A stretch of DNA of 7,054 nt from Thermoplasmata archaeon (lineage in GTDB: Archaea > Thermoplasmatota > Thermoplasmata > Lutacidiplasmatales > UBA184). Both the position numbers and the translations under genes were made by a program. The notes under the pieces were generated by a model. The model saw only the letters and a list, made by a program, of their open reading frames with translations, made no database searches and was not told the origin of the DNA. Positions 1-6,464 of the stretch are shown in pieces. The stretch lies in assembly GCA_030039825.1 (NCBI GenBank), contig JASHUV010000200.1, positions 1 through 7,054 on the forward strand, in the 5' to 3' direction. The stretch's first letter is position 1; every line of letters begins with the position of its first letter.

Positions 1-792
1 GCCGGCGAGGGAGATGAAGGCGGGCGAGGCGACGGCGAGCGTCAGGTAGCCGGCGAGCAGGAGAATCGAGGGCGAGCCGACCGCGAGCTCGAGGGGGATG
101 ACGAGGACGTAGGGCAGGAACGCGGCCTCGGCGAAGAGCATCCAGGCGCGCGTCGCCAGGGGACGCAGCGACGGAACGCCCCCGGCGAGGGTGAGGATCG
201 GGAGCAGCACGAGGAGGACCGCGAGGAGCGCGTCCCGGAGCGCGACGGCCGCCGCGAGGAGGAGGACGAGGGAGAACAGCACGAAGGAGACGATGAACGC
301 GATGGCGCCGTTGTCCCAGCTGAACGCCACCCCGCCGACGCCGGCGAGGTTCGTCCAGTTCTGCCAGGCGCCGCCGTCCCACCCGGCGATCACGGGGTAG
401 ATGGCCCCGGCGAGATCGAGCAGGGCCCCGCCGACCGGGACGCTGATGTTCGCGAGGACGGTGTAGACGACGACCCTCGGGAGGACGCCCTCGAGCCGGA
501 CCGTCTCGCGGCCGACGAAGGAGCGCGAGAGGTAGAGGAGCCCGATCGCGAGGGCCACGAGGACGATCGCCGGGTCGACGAGGTTGACGAGGAGGTAGTC
601 GGAGAAGGCGATCGGGGCGGCGTAGAAGGAGCCCGAGCCGCCCGGGAAGGCGGGGTAGAGCGAGGAGGTCGAGAGTTCCGGGACGAGGAGACCGGCGTAG
701 GTCGGTCCGGTGACGTACTGGATGATGGCCGTCAGGCCCGCGAAGATGGCGAAGAGGATCGACTGGATCAGAAGGTCCGTGGGATCGACCAT
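1..792 (-). CDS. Polytopic membrane protein, VirB6/TrbL/CedA-like (partial, C-terminus off the left edge)
   Basis: My own translation gives 264 residues with no stop before the window edge, starting at ATG 792-790. About seven hydrophobic segments are visible, near residues 8-27, 67-88, 105-133, 162-185, 187-205, 217-238 and 242-264. An N-terminal helix is followed by a Ser/Gly/Pro-rich loop (40-60), then a helix-rich core. The stretch at 186-236 (RDALLAVLLVLLPILTLAGG, a Pro-Ser-Leu-Arg turn, then Arg-Ala-Trp and another helix) resembles the core of TrbL/VirB6-type inner-membrane components. This includes archaeal CedA, which forms the translocation channel of type IV secretion or DNA-import machines. 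The start lies 9 bases after the stop of a VirB2-like pilin gene, behind a weak GGGGT ribosome site, so the two are probably co-transcribed. VirB6 families diverge strongly in sequence; the assignment rests on topology, the 186-236 pattern and the neighbour. It could be an unrelated polytopic protein. Confidence 0.6.
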   Translation of the reverse strand, partial: MVDPTDLLIQSILFAIFAGLTAIIQYVTGPTYAGLLVPELSTSSLYPAFPGGSGSFYAAPIAFSDYLLVNLVDPAIVLVALAIGLLYLSRSFVGRETVRLEGVLPRVVVYTVLANISVPVGGALLDLAGAIYPVIAGWDGGAWQNWTNLAGVGGVAFSWDNGAIAFIVSFVLFSLVLLLAAAVALRDALLAVLLVLLPILTLAGGVPSLRPLATRAWMLFAEAAFLPYVLVIPLELAVGSPSILLLAGYLTLAVASPAFISLAG

Positions 793-801
793 CGCCGACC
801 C

Positions 802-1182
802 CTAGCCGCCGCTCAGGACCCACTGCGCGAGGCCCCAGATGAGGCCGGTCAGCGCCGCGACGAAGATGAGCGACCCGACGAGCGCGTCGCGCGCCCGGTC
901 CTTCGCCTGGATCTTCTTCGACACATCGTTCGAGAACCAACTGAGCGCGACGCGGGCCCAGGCGATCGCGAGCACGGCGCCTCCGGCCGCGCCGATGAGC
1001 GTGACGATGCGGCCGAGGGCGGCCGAGAAATTGCCGATCGCCGTCGCGTTCGTCGACGCGGCGGCCGCGAGGTGGGAGGGGACCGTGGCGAGCGGGGTCG
1101 CCGAGCCCCCGCCCGCGGCGGCGAGGAGGGCGATGGTCGCCGCGAGGAGGACCCCGAGCGCCCCCCGCCCCGGCGCGCTCAT
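802..1182 (-). CDS. Small two-helix pilin-like protein (VirB2/TrbC/CedA1-like)
   Basis: The protein has 126 residues. A signal peptide (hydrophobic 8-23, small residues to about 29) would leave a mature chain near 97 residues. The mature part has a short Ala/Ser/Asn-rich N-terminus with two N-glycosylation sequons (N45, N51). It continues with a hydrophobic helix at about 60-82, a positively charged loop (KKIQAKDRARD, 89-99), a second helix at 100-123 and the terminus SGG. Signal peptide, helix, basic loop, helix is the plan of VirB2/TraA conjugative pilins and of the archaeal Ced/Ted import pilins, whose subunits polymerise into a tube. The start is fixed by an ATGA overlap with the upstream gene and a strong GGAGG site 6 bases before it. 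A longer open frame continues upstream, but only as a shadow of the PKD gene. A VirB6-like gene follows directly. Other two-helix membrane proteins, such as a holin, cannot be excluded by eye. Confidence 0.6.
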   Translation of the reverse strand: MSAPGRGALGVLLAATIALLAAAGGGSATPLATVPSHLAAAASTNATAIGNFSAALGRIVTLIGAAGGAVLAIAWARVALSWFSNDVSKKIQAKDRARDALVGSLIFVAALTGLIWGLAQWVLSGG

Positions 1183-2846
1183 CGTCCCCCTCCCGAGCCG
1201 GACCGGTCCTCGGCCGCGACCCATCGGAGCCGTTCCCCGCCGTCGGGCGCCTCCTCCGCGCGGACCGCGCCCCGCGCGAGGAGCGCGCCGAGCGCGGCAT
1301 CGACCTCCTCGGGTCGGACGCCGTCCGACTCGGCGAGGAGCTTCACCGCCGACCGGTCGAGGCCCTCCGAGTCCCTCAGGATCCGTTCGACGGCGCTCGA
1401 GGAGGTCGCCGCCCGCGCGGTGGCGTCGGAGGTCGTGGCCGTCCGATGCCGCCGACGCCAGAGCACGACCAGGGCGGCGAACGCGGCGAGGAGGACGAGA
1501 AGGCCGGCCCCGGCGGTCAGGGCGCTCCCGGATCCGCCGGAGGGAGCGACGGTGGCGGCGGCGACCGGCGGGTCGAGGTCCGCGGTCGCCGTCACCGTCA
1601 CGCTCGCTCCGGAGGCGTCGTCGACCACGGCCTGGACGGCGAGCGGTCCGCCGTCCTTCGGATGGACCGTGACCGTCAGCGGCCCGGATGTCGGGGCCAC
1701 GAGCCGGGCGCTCTCCCCGTCGGAGAGCTCGAGCTCGACCGTGTACGGGGCCGCGCCCCCGGACAGGTTGAGGGAGAGATCGAGCGCGCCGCCGGCGACC
1801 GGCCGAGCCGACGCGAACCCGAGGATGGCGACGAGGGGAGCGAGGACGTCGATGGTCGTGTTCGCCTGCGCCCGTTGGCCGACGGCGTCGGTCAGCGTCA
1901 CGAGGACCTCGATCGGCCCGGGGGCCGGGAACCGGGCGGTCCAGGAGAGCGTCATGCCGTCTCCGGTGACCGTGGAATCGTTGTCGGCGTCCGGGAGGAT
2001 CCGGTCCGGGGCGACCGTCCAGACGAACGGCGGGCTCCCGCCGATGACCGTGCCGCTCAGGGTCCCGAGGCTCCCGGCGGCCACGCCGGGGTTCGGTGGG
2101 GCGAGGATGATCGACGGCGCGGGGAGGATGTCCGCGATCACCCCTTCGATCGTGACCCCGAGGCCGTTCGCGTCGGTCACCGTCGCCTGGACCCAGAGGA
2201 GCCCGAGGACGTCCGACTCGGCGTGGACGTACCAGAGCGCGGCCTCGGCCGGATGGGTGACGTTCGGTGCCCCGTCGGGGAGCGTCGTCCACGTCAGCGT
2301 GTACGGCGGCGTGCCGCCGGCGACGTCCACCGCGAAGGGGATGGGGAGCCCCGCGTCCGTCGAGGCCTCGGACGGGAAGAGCCCGATCGAGGGGCCGTTG
2401 ACGTCGAGGGCGAGCCACGCCTCGGCCGAGTCGTTGACGGCGTCCCAGACCGTCACCGCGACGGTGATCGAGCCGGTGTAGTAGACCATCATCCCGAAGG
2501 TCTGGAACTCGCCCGTCTCGCCCTGCGAGTCGTTCCAGGAGTACCGGTACGGTGGGACGCCGCCCTGCACGTGCGCGGTCAGCGCATCCGGCGCGCCCGC
2601 GTAGAGGACCGGGGGGGTCCAGATCGTCACGGACAGCGGGGCGACGAGCCGGGCGGGTCGGACCGCCTCGGTCCGCGGGCCGGCGACCCCGGCCTCGGCG
2701 AGGTGCCCCCGGACGGCGGACGGCCCCCACGGGGCGAGACCCGGGACGATGGGGACCGCGGCCAGCGCGGCCAGGACGACGAGGGCGGCCAGGATCGGGG
2801 CTCGGGGGGCGCGTTCGGGGAGCGAGAGCGTCGGCACGGCATCCAC
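1179..2846 (-). CDS. Surface protein with four PKD/Ig-like repeats, a C-terminal membrane helix and a cytoplasmic winged-helix-like tail
   Basis: The protein has 555 residues from a GTG start at 2846. A hydrophobic signal or anchor (18-36) precedes four beta-rich repeats at about 72-149, 152-236, 245-333 and 338-423. Each contains a GG-x-PP-Y/F-type turn (GGVPPYRYSW, GGTPPYTLTW, GGSPPFVW, GGAAPYTV). The first three end in a 'VTVWDA / VTDANG / LTDAVG' strand, typical of PKD/Ig-like adhesive folds in archaeal surface proteins. A Gly/Ser linker leads to a membrane helix (443-463) stopped by WRRRHR, which places the tail in the cytoplasm. Residues 484-545 read as helix-helix-helix plus wing (VERILRDSEG, then EEVDAALGALLARGAV, then GERLRWV), suggesting a small winged-helix domain. 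Sequons such as N105, N195 and N289 fit a glycosylated exterior. The gene leads the pilin/VirB6-like unit with a 4-base overlap. It could be an adhesin, a pilus-associated receptor or a membrane-bound regulator. Domain boundaries are by eye. Confidence 0.85.
   Translation of the reverse strand: MDAVPTLSLPERAPRAPILAALVVLAALAAVPIVPGLAPWGPSAVRGHLAEAGVAGPRTEAVRPARLVAPLSVTIWTPPVLYAGAPDALTAHVQGGVPPYRYSWNDSQGETGEFQTFGMMVYYTGSITVAVTVWDAVNDSAEAWLALDVNGPSIGLFPSEASTDAGLPIPFAVDVAGGTPPYTLTWTTLPDGAPNVTHPAEAALWYVHAESDVLGLLWVQATVTDANGLGVTIEGVIADILPAPSIILAPPNPGVAAGSLGTLSGTVIGGSPPFVWTVAPDRILPDADNDSTVTGDGMTLSWTARFPAPGPIEVLVTLTDAVGQRAQANTTIDVLAPLVAILGFASARPVAGGALDLSLNLSGGAAPYTVELELSDGESARLVAPTSGPLTVTVHPKDGGPLAVQAVVDDASGASVTVTATADLDPPVAAATVAPSGGSGSALTAGAGLLVLLAAFAALVVLWRRRHRTATTSDATARAATSSSAVERILRDSEGLDRSAVKLLAESDGVRPEEVDAALGALLARGAVRAEEAPDGGERLRWVAAEDRSGSGGGR
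1186..1193 (-). promoter_or_regulatory. Shine-Dalgarno site of the pilin-like gene
   Basis: On the minus strand GGAGGGGG lies just before the ATG at 1182-1180 (GGAGG at 1193-1189, then 6 bases). It sits inside the end of the PKD-protein gene. It fixes the pilin start and allows strong re-initiation independent of the upstream gene, as expected for a major structural subunit. Confidence 0.7.
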
Positions 2847-2863
2847 CGACCGTTCCGACGCGG

Positions 2864-2886
2864 GGCCCGGTATTTGGTTCCGGACC
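2864..2886. repeat. Inverted repeat enclosing the TATA-like element
   Basis: GGCCCGG (2864-2870) and CCGGACC (2880-2886) are inverted copies with one mismatch, separated by the AT-rich 9-base core that holds the TATA-like box. As DNA it could be an operator over the promoter. As RNA, in the 3' end of the flpA transcript, it could fold into a 7-bp stem with one G-U pair. GC-rich sequence makes such stems easily by chance. Confidence 0.3.
2869..2877 (-). promoter_or_regulatory. TATA-like element for the PKD-pilin-VirB6-like unit
   Basis: On the minus strand CCAAATACC forms an AT-rich island in very GC-rich DNA. Its centre lies about 27 bases upstream of the GTG start at 2846. Archaeal TATA boxes are centred about 26 bases before the transcript start, so the mRNA probably begins at or next to the GTG (leaderless). 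No Shine-Dalgarno sequence precedes that GTG, which agrees. Confidence 0.5.
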
Positions 2887-2911
2887 GGCGCGTGAACGAT
2901 GAACGGTGGCC

Positions 2912-3568
2912 TCAGCCGACGACCGGGAGCGCGAGGTGCTCGCGGGAGAACGGGGCGAGGTCGACGGGGGCGCCGACGGTGAGGCGCCGGGCGAGGAGCT
3001 CCTCCCGGGCGTCGGCGACGACCTCGCGGGCGCTCAGCGACTGCGAGACCGAGCGGACCTTGAGCATCAGGAGGCCCCGGCCGCCCCGGCGGAGGCAGGC
3101 CGACGCGTTCTCGGTGAAGATGCGGGCCTGCCCCCTCTGGGCCACGTCCTGGTACAGGAGATCGACGAGGCCCACGTCGGCGGCGTACCGCTCCGGGAGC
3201 TGCGCGTCGGCGAGGATCGGGAGGAGGTTCGACCGCTGGCGGGCGAGGCGCAGGAGCGGGGCGAAGGATCGCGGGCTCTTCTCGATCGCGAAGATCCGGG
3301 CCTCGGGGAGGAGGTCGGACAGGTGGCTCGCCGTCGTCCCGTGGGAGGCCCCGAGGTAGAGGACGCTCCGTACCCCCTCGAACGTGGGGGGCCGGGGTCC
3401 CTTGAGGAGATAGGCCGCAAGCTTCGAGCGGAACGGGTCCCAGTGCCGGAACTCCGTGTCGCCGTCGCGCGTCAGGGCCTCACCGGAGACGCGGACCCCG
3501 GGCCGGGCGTTGATCGTGTAGAGCTCCCGGCCCTCCCGGTAGACGCCGGGGTACGCCGTCCCGTCCAT
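2912..3568 (-). CDS. flpA: Archaeal fibrillarin-like rRNA/tRNA 2'-O-methyltransferase
   Basis: The protein has 218 residues, close to the usual 210-230. It is the catalytic subunit of the C/D-box sRNP and, with L7Ae, Nop5 and a guide RNA, transfers methyl from S-adenosylmethionine to ribose 2'-OH of rRNA and tRNA. The archaeal N-terminal domain (YPGVY, PGVRVSGE) leads to HWDPFRSKLAAYLLKG, then SAM motif I YLGASHGTTASHLSD (71-85) and motif II AIEKSPR. The catalytic set K49, D141 (YQDVAQ), K170 (MLKVRS) and H211 is present. Motif I reads GASHGTT where most family members have G-x-ASGTT. ATG 3568 is chosen because family similarity begins there; the frame stays open upstream only as a shadow of the next gene. 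There is no clear Shine-Dalgarno site. The gene starts 8 bases after the RidA-like stop, so they likely share a transcript. The usual partner gene nop5 is on neither side. Confidence 0.97.
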   Translation of the reverse strand: MDGTAYPGVYREGRELYTINARPGVRVSGEALTRDGDTEFRHWDPFRSKLAAYLLKGPRPPTFEGVRSVLYLGASHGTTASHLSDLLPEARIFAIEKSPRSFAPLLRLARQRSNLLPILADAQLPERYAADVGLVDLLYQDVAQRGQARIFTENASACLRRGGRGLLMLKVRSVSQSLSAREVVADAREELLARRLTVGAPVDLAPFSREHLALPVVG

Positions 3569-3576
3569 CGGCGCGC

Positions 3577-4041
3577 TCAGCCGACCGCCGCGGTCATCTC
3601 GACCTCGACGGGGGCGCCGAGCGGGAGGACGCTCACGCCGAAGGAGGCCCGGGCCGGGCGTCGCTCCTCCCCGAAGAGCTCCCTCAGGAGGTCGGAGGCC
3701 CCGTTCGCCACCTCGTGAGGACGGTCGAACCCCGGGGCGACGGCGACGTAGACGCCGAGCCGGACGATCCGCTGGATCCGGTCGACGTTGCCGAGCGCCG
3801 CGGCGAGGGCGCCGAGCGCCTGGAGCGCGGCGCGCCGGGCGAGATCCCGGGCCGTGGCGGGATCGACGGCGGCCCCCACGAGACCGGGGTGGAGGGGCCG
3901 CCCCTCGAGCATCGCGATCTGGCCGGAGATCCAGGCGAGGTTCCCCTCGATCACGACGGGAACGTAGGAGCCGATCGGGGGGGCCGGGCTCGGCAGCTCG
4001 AGCCCGAGCTCGCGCAATCGGGCGCTCAGGAGGACGGGCAC
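3577..4041 (-). CDS. RidA/YjgF/YER057c/UK114-family protein
   Basis: The protein has 154 residues from a GTG at 4041-4039. The fold matches the COG0251 subgroup with an opening LRELGLELP-x-P-x-PPIGSYVP (9-28), then LAWISGQI (35-42). A helix (ARRAALQALGALAAALG) and the block NGASDLLRELFGE (113-125) follow, then RRPARASFGVSVLPLGAPVE (127-146). R131 sits where the substrate-binding arginine of RidA (Arg105 in E. coli) lies. RidA proteins are trimeric and hydrolyse reactive 2-aminoacrylate and related imines made by pyridoxal-phosphate enzymes; this subgroup has been less studied, so its substrate is uncertain. An open frame runs upstream to 4227, but those residues are a low-complexity shadow overlapping the divergent peptidase gene. 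A TATA-like element 25 bases before GTG 4041 supports the shorter form. flpA follows after 8 bases. Confidence 0.9.
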   Translation of the reverse strand: MPVLLSARLRELGLELPSPAPPIGSYVPVVIEGNLAWISGQIAMLEGRPLHPGLVGAAVDPATARDLARRAALQALGALAAALGNVDRIQRIVRLGVYVAVAPGFDRPHEVANGASDLLRELFGEERRPARASFGVSVLPLGAPVEVEMTAAVG

Positions 4042-4061
4042 GCCGGGCCGTACGGCGGCCG

Positions 4062-4070
4062 TTCCATAAG
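4062..4070 (-). promoter_or_regulatory. TATA-like element for the RidA-like/flpA unit
   Basis: On the minus strand CTTATGGAA is centred about 25 bases before the GTG at 4041, the spacing expected for a leaderless archaeal transcript. The ATG inside it is out of frame with the RidA-like protein. A second AT-rich element at 4093-4100 could instead give a leader of roughly 30 bases. Confidence 0.4.
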
Positions 4071-4092
4071 CCGCTCGGTCGGGCGGGGACAG

Positions 4093-4100
4093 CTTTAGAG
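4093..4100 (+). promoter_or_regulatory. AT-rich promoter element of the divergent region
   Basis: CTTTAGAG stands out in the 90-base GC-rich gap between two divergent genes. Its centre lies about 36 bases before the ATG at 4132, so a transcript for the DUF885 gene would start about 10 bases upstream of it. The reverse complement, CTCTAAAG, is equally TATA-like and could also serve the minus-strand unit. No Shine-Dalgarno site is seen before 4132. Confidence 0.35.
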
Positions 4101-4131
4101 CGGCCCCCGGGTCGGGCCGTCCGGGACGCGG

Positions 4132-5763
4132 ATGCCGAGCGCGAGGACGCTCGACGGGCTCGAGCGAGCGATCGTCGACCATCTCTTCGACCTCGCGCCG
4201 GGCGCCGCCGTCTTCCTCGGACGGCACGAGTACGACGGGCGACTACCGGATCTCTCGACGGCCGGGACCGACCGGTGGCTCGCCGGCGCGGAAGGCCTGA
4301 GGGCCGAGCTCGACGCGCTCCCACCGCCCGCCGCCTCCGGCCGGGCGATCGACCGTCGCCTCCTCGAGCTCCTGCTCGAGAGCCCGGCGTTCAACCTCCG
4401 CGATGCCCGCGAGCTCGAGCGGAACCCGATGTCCTACCTCGGCGCGGCCTCGATGACCTCCTACCTCGTGCGGGACTACGCCCCCGCGGCCGACCGGGTC
4501 CGGGCGATGATCGCGACGCTCCGGGGCGTCCCGGCCCTGCTCGGGACCGGCCGGGCCCGCCTCGACGACGTCCTGCCGATGCCGTTCGTCGCTCTCGCCG
4601 AGACGATCGGGCGCGGCCTTCCCTCCCATTTCGACGAGGTCGAGGCGTTCACCGTGGCGAGGGCCCCGGAGATGCGGGGCGAGCTCGACGAGGCCCGCGC
4701 CGCGGCCCAGGACGCTCTCGCGTCCTTCCTCCTCCGCCTCGAGCGCCACTGGAGGCCGAAGGCCACCCCGGAGTTCGCGCTCGGCCCGGAGCGCTTCCAG
4801 CGCCTCCTCTGGGTCCGCGAGGGGATCCGGACCCCGTTCGAGGAGATCCGCGAGGCCGGGCAGCGGGACCTCGAACGGAACCAGGCCCGGCTCGCCGAGC
4901 TCGCCCGCTCCTCGCCGGGAGGTCCCTCGGTCGACGCCCTCCTCGAGTCCCTCTACGTCGACCATCCGAGCTCGGGCGAGCTGATCGCCGAGACCCGGGG
5001 CTTCGTCGACGAGGCCCGCGCGCTCGTCCTCGAGAAGCGCCTCGCGACGATCCCGGAGCCGTCGTCCTGCCGGGTCGAGGAGACGCCGAGCTACGGACGG
5101 GCGCTCTCGACGGCCAGCATGAACCCGCCGGGCCCGTTCGAGCGCCACGGCGACGAGGGGATCTACTTCGTCACGCCGGTCGACCCGGCCTGGAGCCCGG
5201 CGCGCCAGGAGGAGTGGCTCCGCTCGCTGAACCGGCCGATGCTCCGGAACATCACCGTCCACGAGGTCTACCCGGGTCACTACCTTCAGTTCCTCCACCA
5301 CCGGCGGGCGCCGACCTCGCTCGTCCGGAAGGTCGGCATGTCGGACTGCTTCACGGAGGGATGGGCCCACTACTGCGAGCAGCTCGCCGTCGAGGCGGGC
5401 TTCCGCGGCGGCGCCCCCTCCGCGGAGGCGGCGCAGCTCCACGACGCCCTCCTCCGCGACTGCCGTCTCCTGGCCGCGATCGGGCTCCACACGGGCGGGA
5501 TGACGCTCGAGCAGGCGACCGGACTCTTCGTCCGCGAGGCCCACATGGAGCGTCTCCCGGCGGAGCGCGAGGCGATCCGCGGCACCTTCAACCCCGAGTA
5601 CTTCTGCTACACCCTCGGCAAGCTCGCGATCCTCGAGGCGCGGCGCCGCCACCTCGCGCCGGACTTCGGCGGGGACCTCGGCCGCTTCCACGACCGTCTG
5701 CTCTCCTTCGGGGCGCCGCCGGTCGGGATGATCGAGGAGCTCCTCGGGGGCGCGTCGGCGTGA
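4132..5763 (+). CDS. DUF885-family metallopeptidase-like protein
   Basis: The protein has 543 residues. It matches DUF885 (gluzincin-like, peptidase MA clan) along its length. The N-terminal signature is FLGRHEYDGRLPDLS (28-42). A long helical middle leads to the zinc-site motif HEVYPGHYLQ (377-386, HExxPGH form), where H377, E378 and H383 can act. The second motif FTEGWAHYCE (407-416) supplies E409 as a likely third ligand. The C-terminal block YTLGKLAILEARRRH is also typical. Many bacterial members carry signal peptides; none is present here, so the enzyme is probably cytoplasmic. Peptide hydrolysis is inferred from fold and motifs; few members have been tested. ATG 4132 sits just before the conserved start and close behind a promoter-like element. 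Its stop overlaps the GTG of a membrane-protein gene by 4 bases, so the two are co-translated. Confidence 0.93.
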   Translation: MPSARTLDGLERAIVDHLFDLAPGAAVFLGRHEYDGRLPDLSTAGTDRWLAGAEGLRAELDALPPPAASGRAIDRRLLELLLESPAFNLRDARELERNPMSYLGAASMTSYLVRDYAPAADRVRAMIATLRGVPALLGTGRARLDDVLPMPFVALAETIGRGLPSHFDEVEAFTVARAPEMRGELDEARAAAQDALASFLLRLERHWRPKATPEFALGPERFQRLLWVREGIRTPFEEIREAGQRDLERNQARLAELARSSPGGPSVDALLESLYVDHPSSGELIAETRGFVDEARALVLEKRLATIPEPSSCRVEETPSYGRALSTASMNPPGPFERHGDEGIYFVTPVDPAWSPARQEEWLRSLNRPMLRNITVHEVYPGHYLQFLHHRRAPTSLVRKVGMSDCFTEGWAHYCEQLAVEAGFRGGAPSAEAAQLHDALLRDCRLLAAIGLHTGGMTLEQATGLFVREAHMERLPAEREAIRGTFNPEYFCYTLGKLAILEARRRHLAPDFGGDLGRFHDRLLSFGAPPVGMIEELLGGASA

Positions 5764-6464
5764 GCGCTCCGGCCCCCCGGGCGCCGGGCGACGCGATCGG
5801 TCGGCGCCGGATGATGCTCGGCGGGGTCCTCGGGGTCATCGGGGCCGTCGCCGGCTTCGCGGTGCCGGGCCTCGTCGCCTACGTGGGGCCGGTTCCCGGC
5901 GGCCCGATCGACCCGGCGACCATCGACCTCGCCGCGCTCGAGGCGGCGGCGCTCCTCTACCTCCTTAGCCTGACGGCGTACCGCTCGGCGTTCCGGGCCC
6001 TCCGGAGCGCCGATCGGCGCTTCCGGATCGCCTCGACGTTCTGCCTCGTCGGCAGCCTCGGCCTCCTCCTCGTGCTCGCCGCCGGGGCCTACCTGAGCGG
6101 GTCGGCCTCGGCGTTCGCCCAGTGCGTCCAGGGGAACCCTTCCGCCGGGCTCGCCTGCGTCCGCTCCCATGCCCTCACGGGCCCGGTGGGGGGCAGCGCC
6201 GCGTTCGAGCTCGCGACTGCCGGCCTCCTGCTCGCCGCGGTCGGCAGCCTCGGCATCGTCGGGGGTCTCGCGTGGGAGGCGCGGCGGATCGGATCGAGCG
6301 CGCTCGGCGTCGGCGCGGCGCTCTACGCGATCGGCCTCCTCCTGCTCGCCGGCCCGCTCGCGGGCGTCGCCCTCGCGGTGCCGGCGCTCTCCGAGTCGAT
6401 CCTCGCGCTGCCCTTCCTCGGGATCGCCGCTCCCGGTCTCGTCATCGCCGGCACGTTCCGATAG
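5760..6464 (+). CDS. Multi-pass membrane protein, possibly DUF973-like
   Basis: The protein has 234 residues from a GTG at 5760-5762 that overlaps the preceding stop as GTGA. ATG 5811 or 5814 are alternatives that would remove a basic leader. About six hydrophobic segments are visible, near residues 19-40, 60-78, 96-118, 150-175, 182-203 and 208-231. Between the second and third lies AFRALRSADRRFR, resembling the F-x-x-L-x-x-x-D-x-x-F motif of archaeal DUF973 membrane proteins, whose function is unknown. A small loop with two cysteines (CVQGNPSAGLAC) between helices three and four may form a disulfide outside the cell. The open frame continues far upstream, but that part is only a shadow of the DUF885 gene. 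Coupling to DUF885 suggests a shared role, perhaps handling of a peptide at the membrane; that is inference. Confidence 0.8.
   Translation: MSAPAPRAPGDAIGRRRMMLGGVLGVIGAVAGFAVPGLVAYVGPVPGGPIDPATIDLAALEAAALLYLLSLTAYRSAFRALRSADRRFRIASTFCLVGSLGLLLVLAAGAYLSGSASAFAQCVQGNPSAGLACVRSHALTGPVGGSAAFELATAGLLLAAVGSLGIVGGLAWEARRIGSSALGVGAALYAIGLLLLAGPLAGVALAVPALSESILALPFLGIAAPGLVIAGTFR

Noticed and set aside
1072..2481. Long plus-strand open frame (469 residues) opposite the PKD gene
   Set aside because: It is a shadow made by high GC. It has Arg/Ser/Thr-rich low complexity and no fold signature, whereas the opposite strand gives a clean signal peptide, four repeats and a membrane helix.
1183..2730. N-terminal extension of the pilin-like frame (to 642 residues)
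   Set aside because: The extension is an Arg/Pro/Gly-rich shadow of the PKD gene; the real start is ATG 1182 with a strong ribosome site and ATGA overlap.
1446..3359. Plus-strand open frame of 637 residues spanning the PKD and flpA genes
   Set aside because: Its composition is Arg/Gly/Asp-rich and it crosses two well-supported minus-strand genes.
4042..4227. Longer RidA-like start at 4227
   Set aside because: It would overlap the DUF885 gene head to head, adds low-complexity residues absent from the family, and would leave no promoter space.
3569..4324. N-terminal extension of FlpA (to 470 residues)
   Set aside because: Family similarity begins at ATG 3568 and the upstream part is an Arg-rich shadow of the RidA-like and DUF885 genes.
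4243..5691. Minus-strand open frame of 482 residues opposite DUF885
   Set aside because: It is rich in Arg/Glu/Leu/Val with no motif, a typical antisense shadow of a GC-rich gene.
4275..5759. N-terminal extension of the membrane protein (to 729 residues)
   Set aside because: It is an Arg/Pro-rich shadow within the DUF885 gene; hydrophobic segments begin only after GTG 5760.
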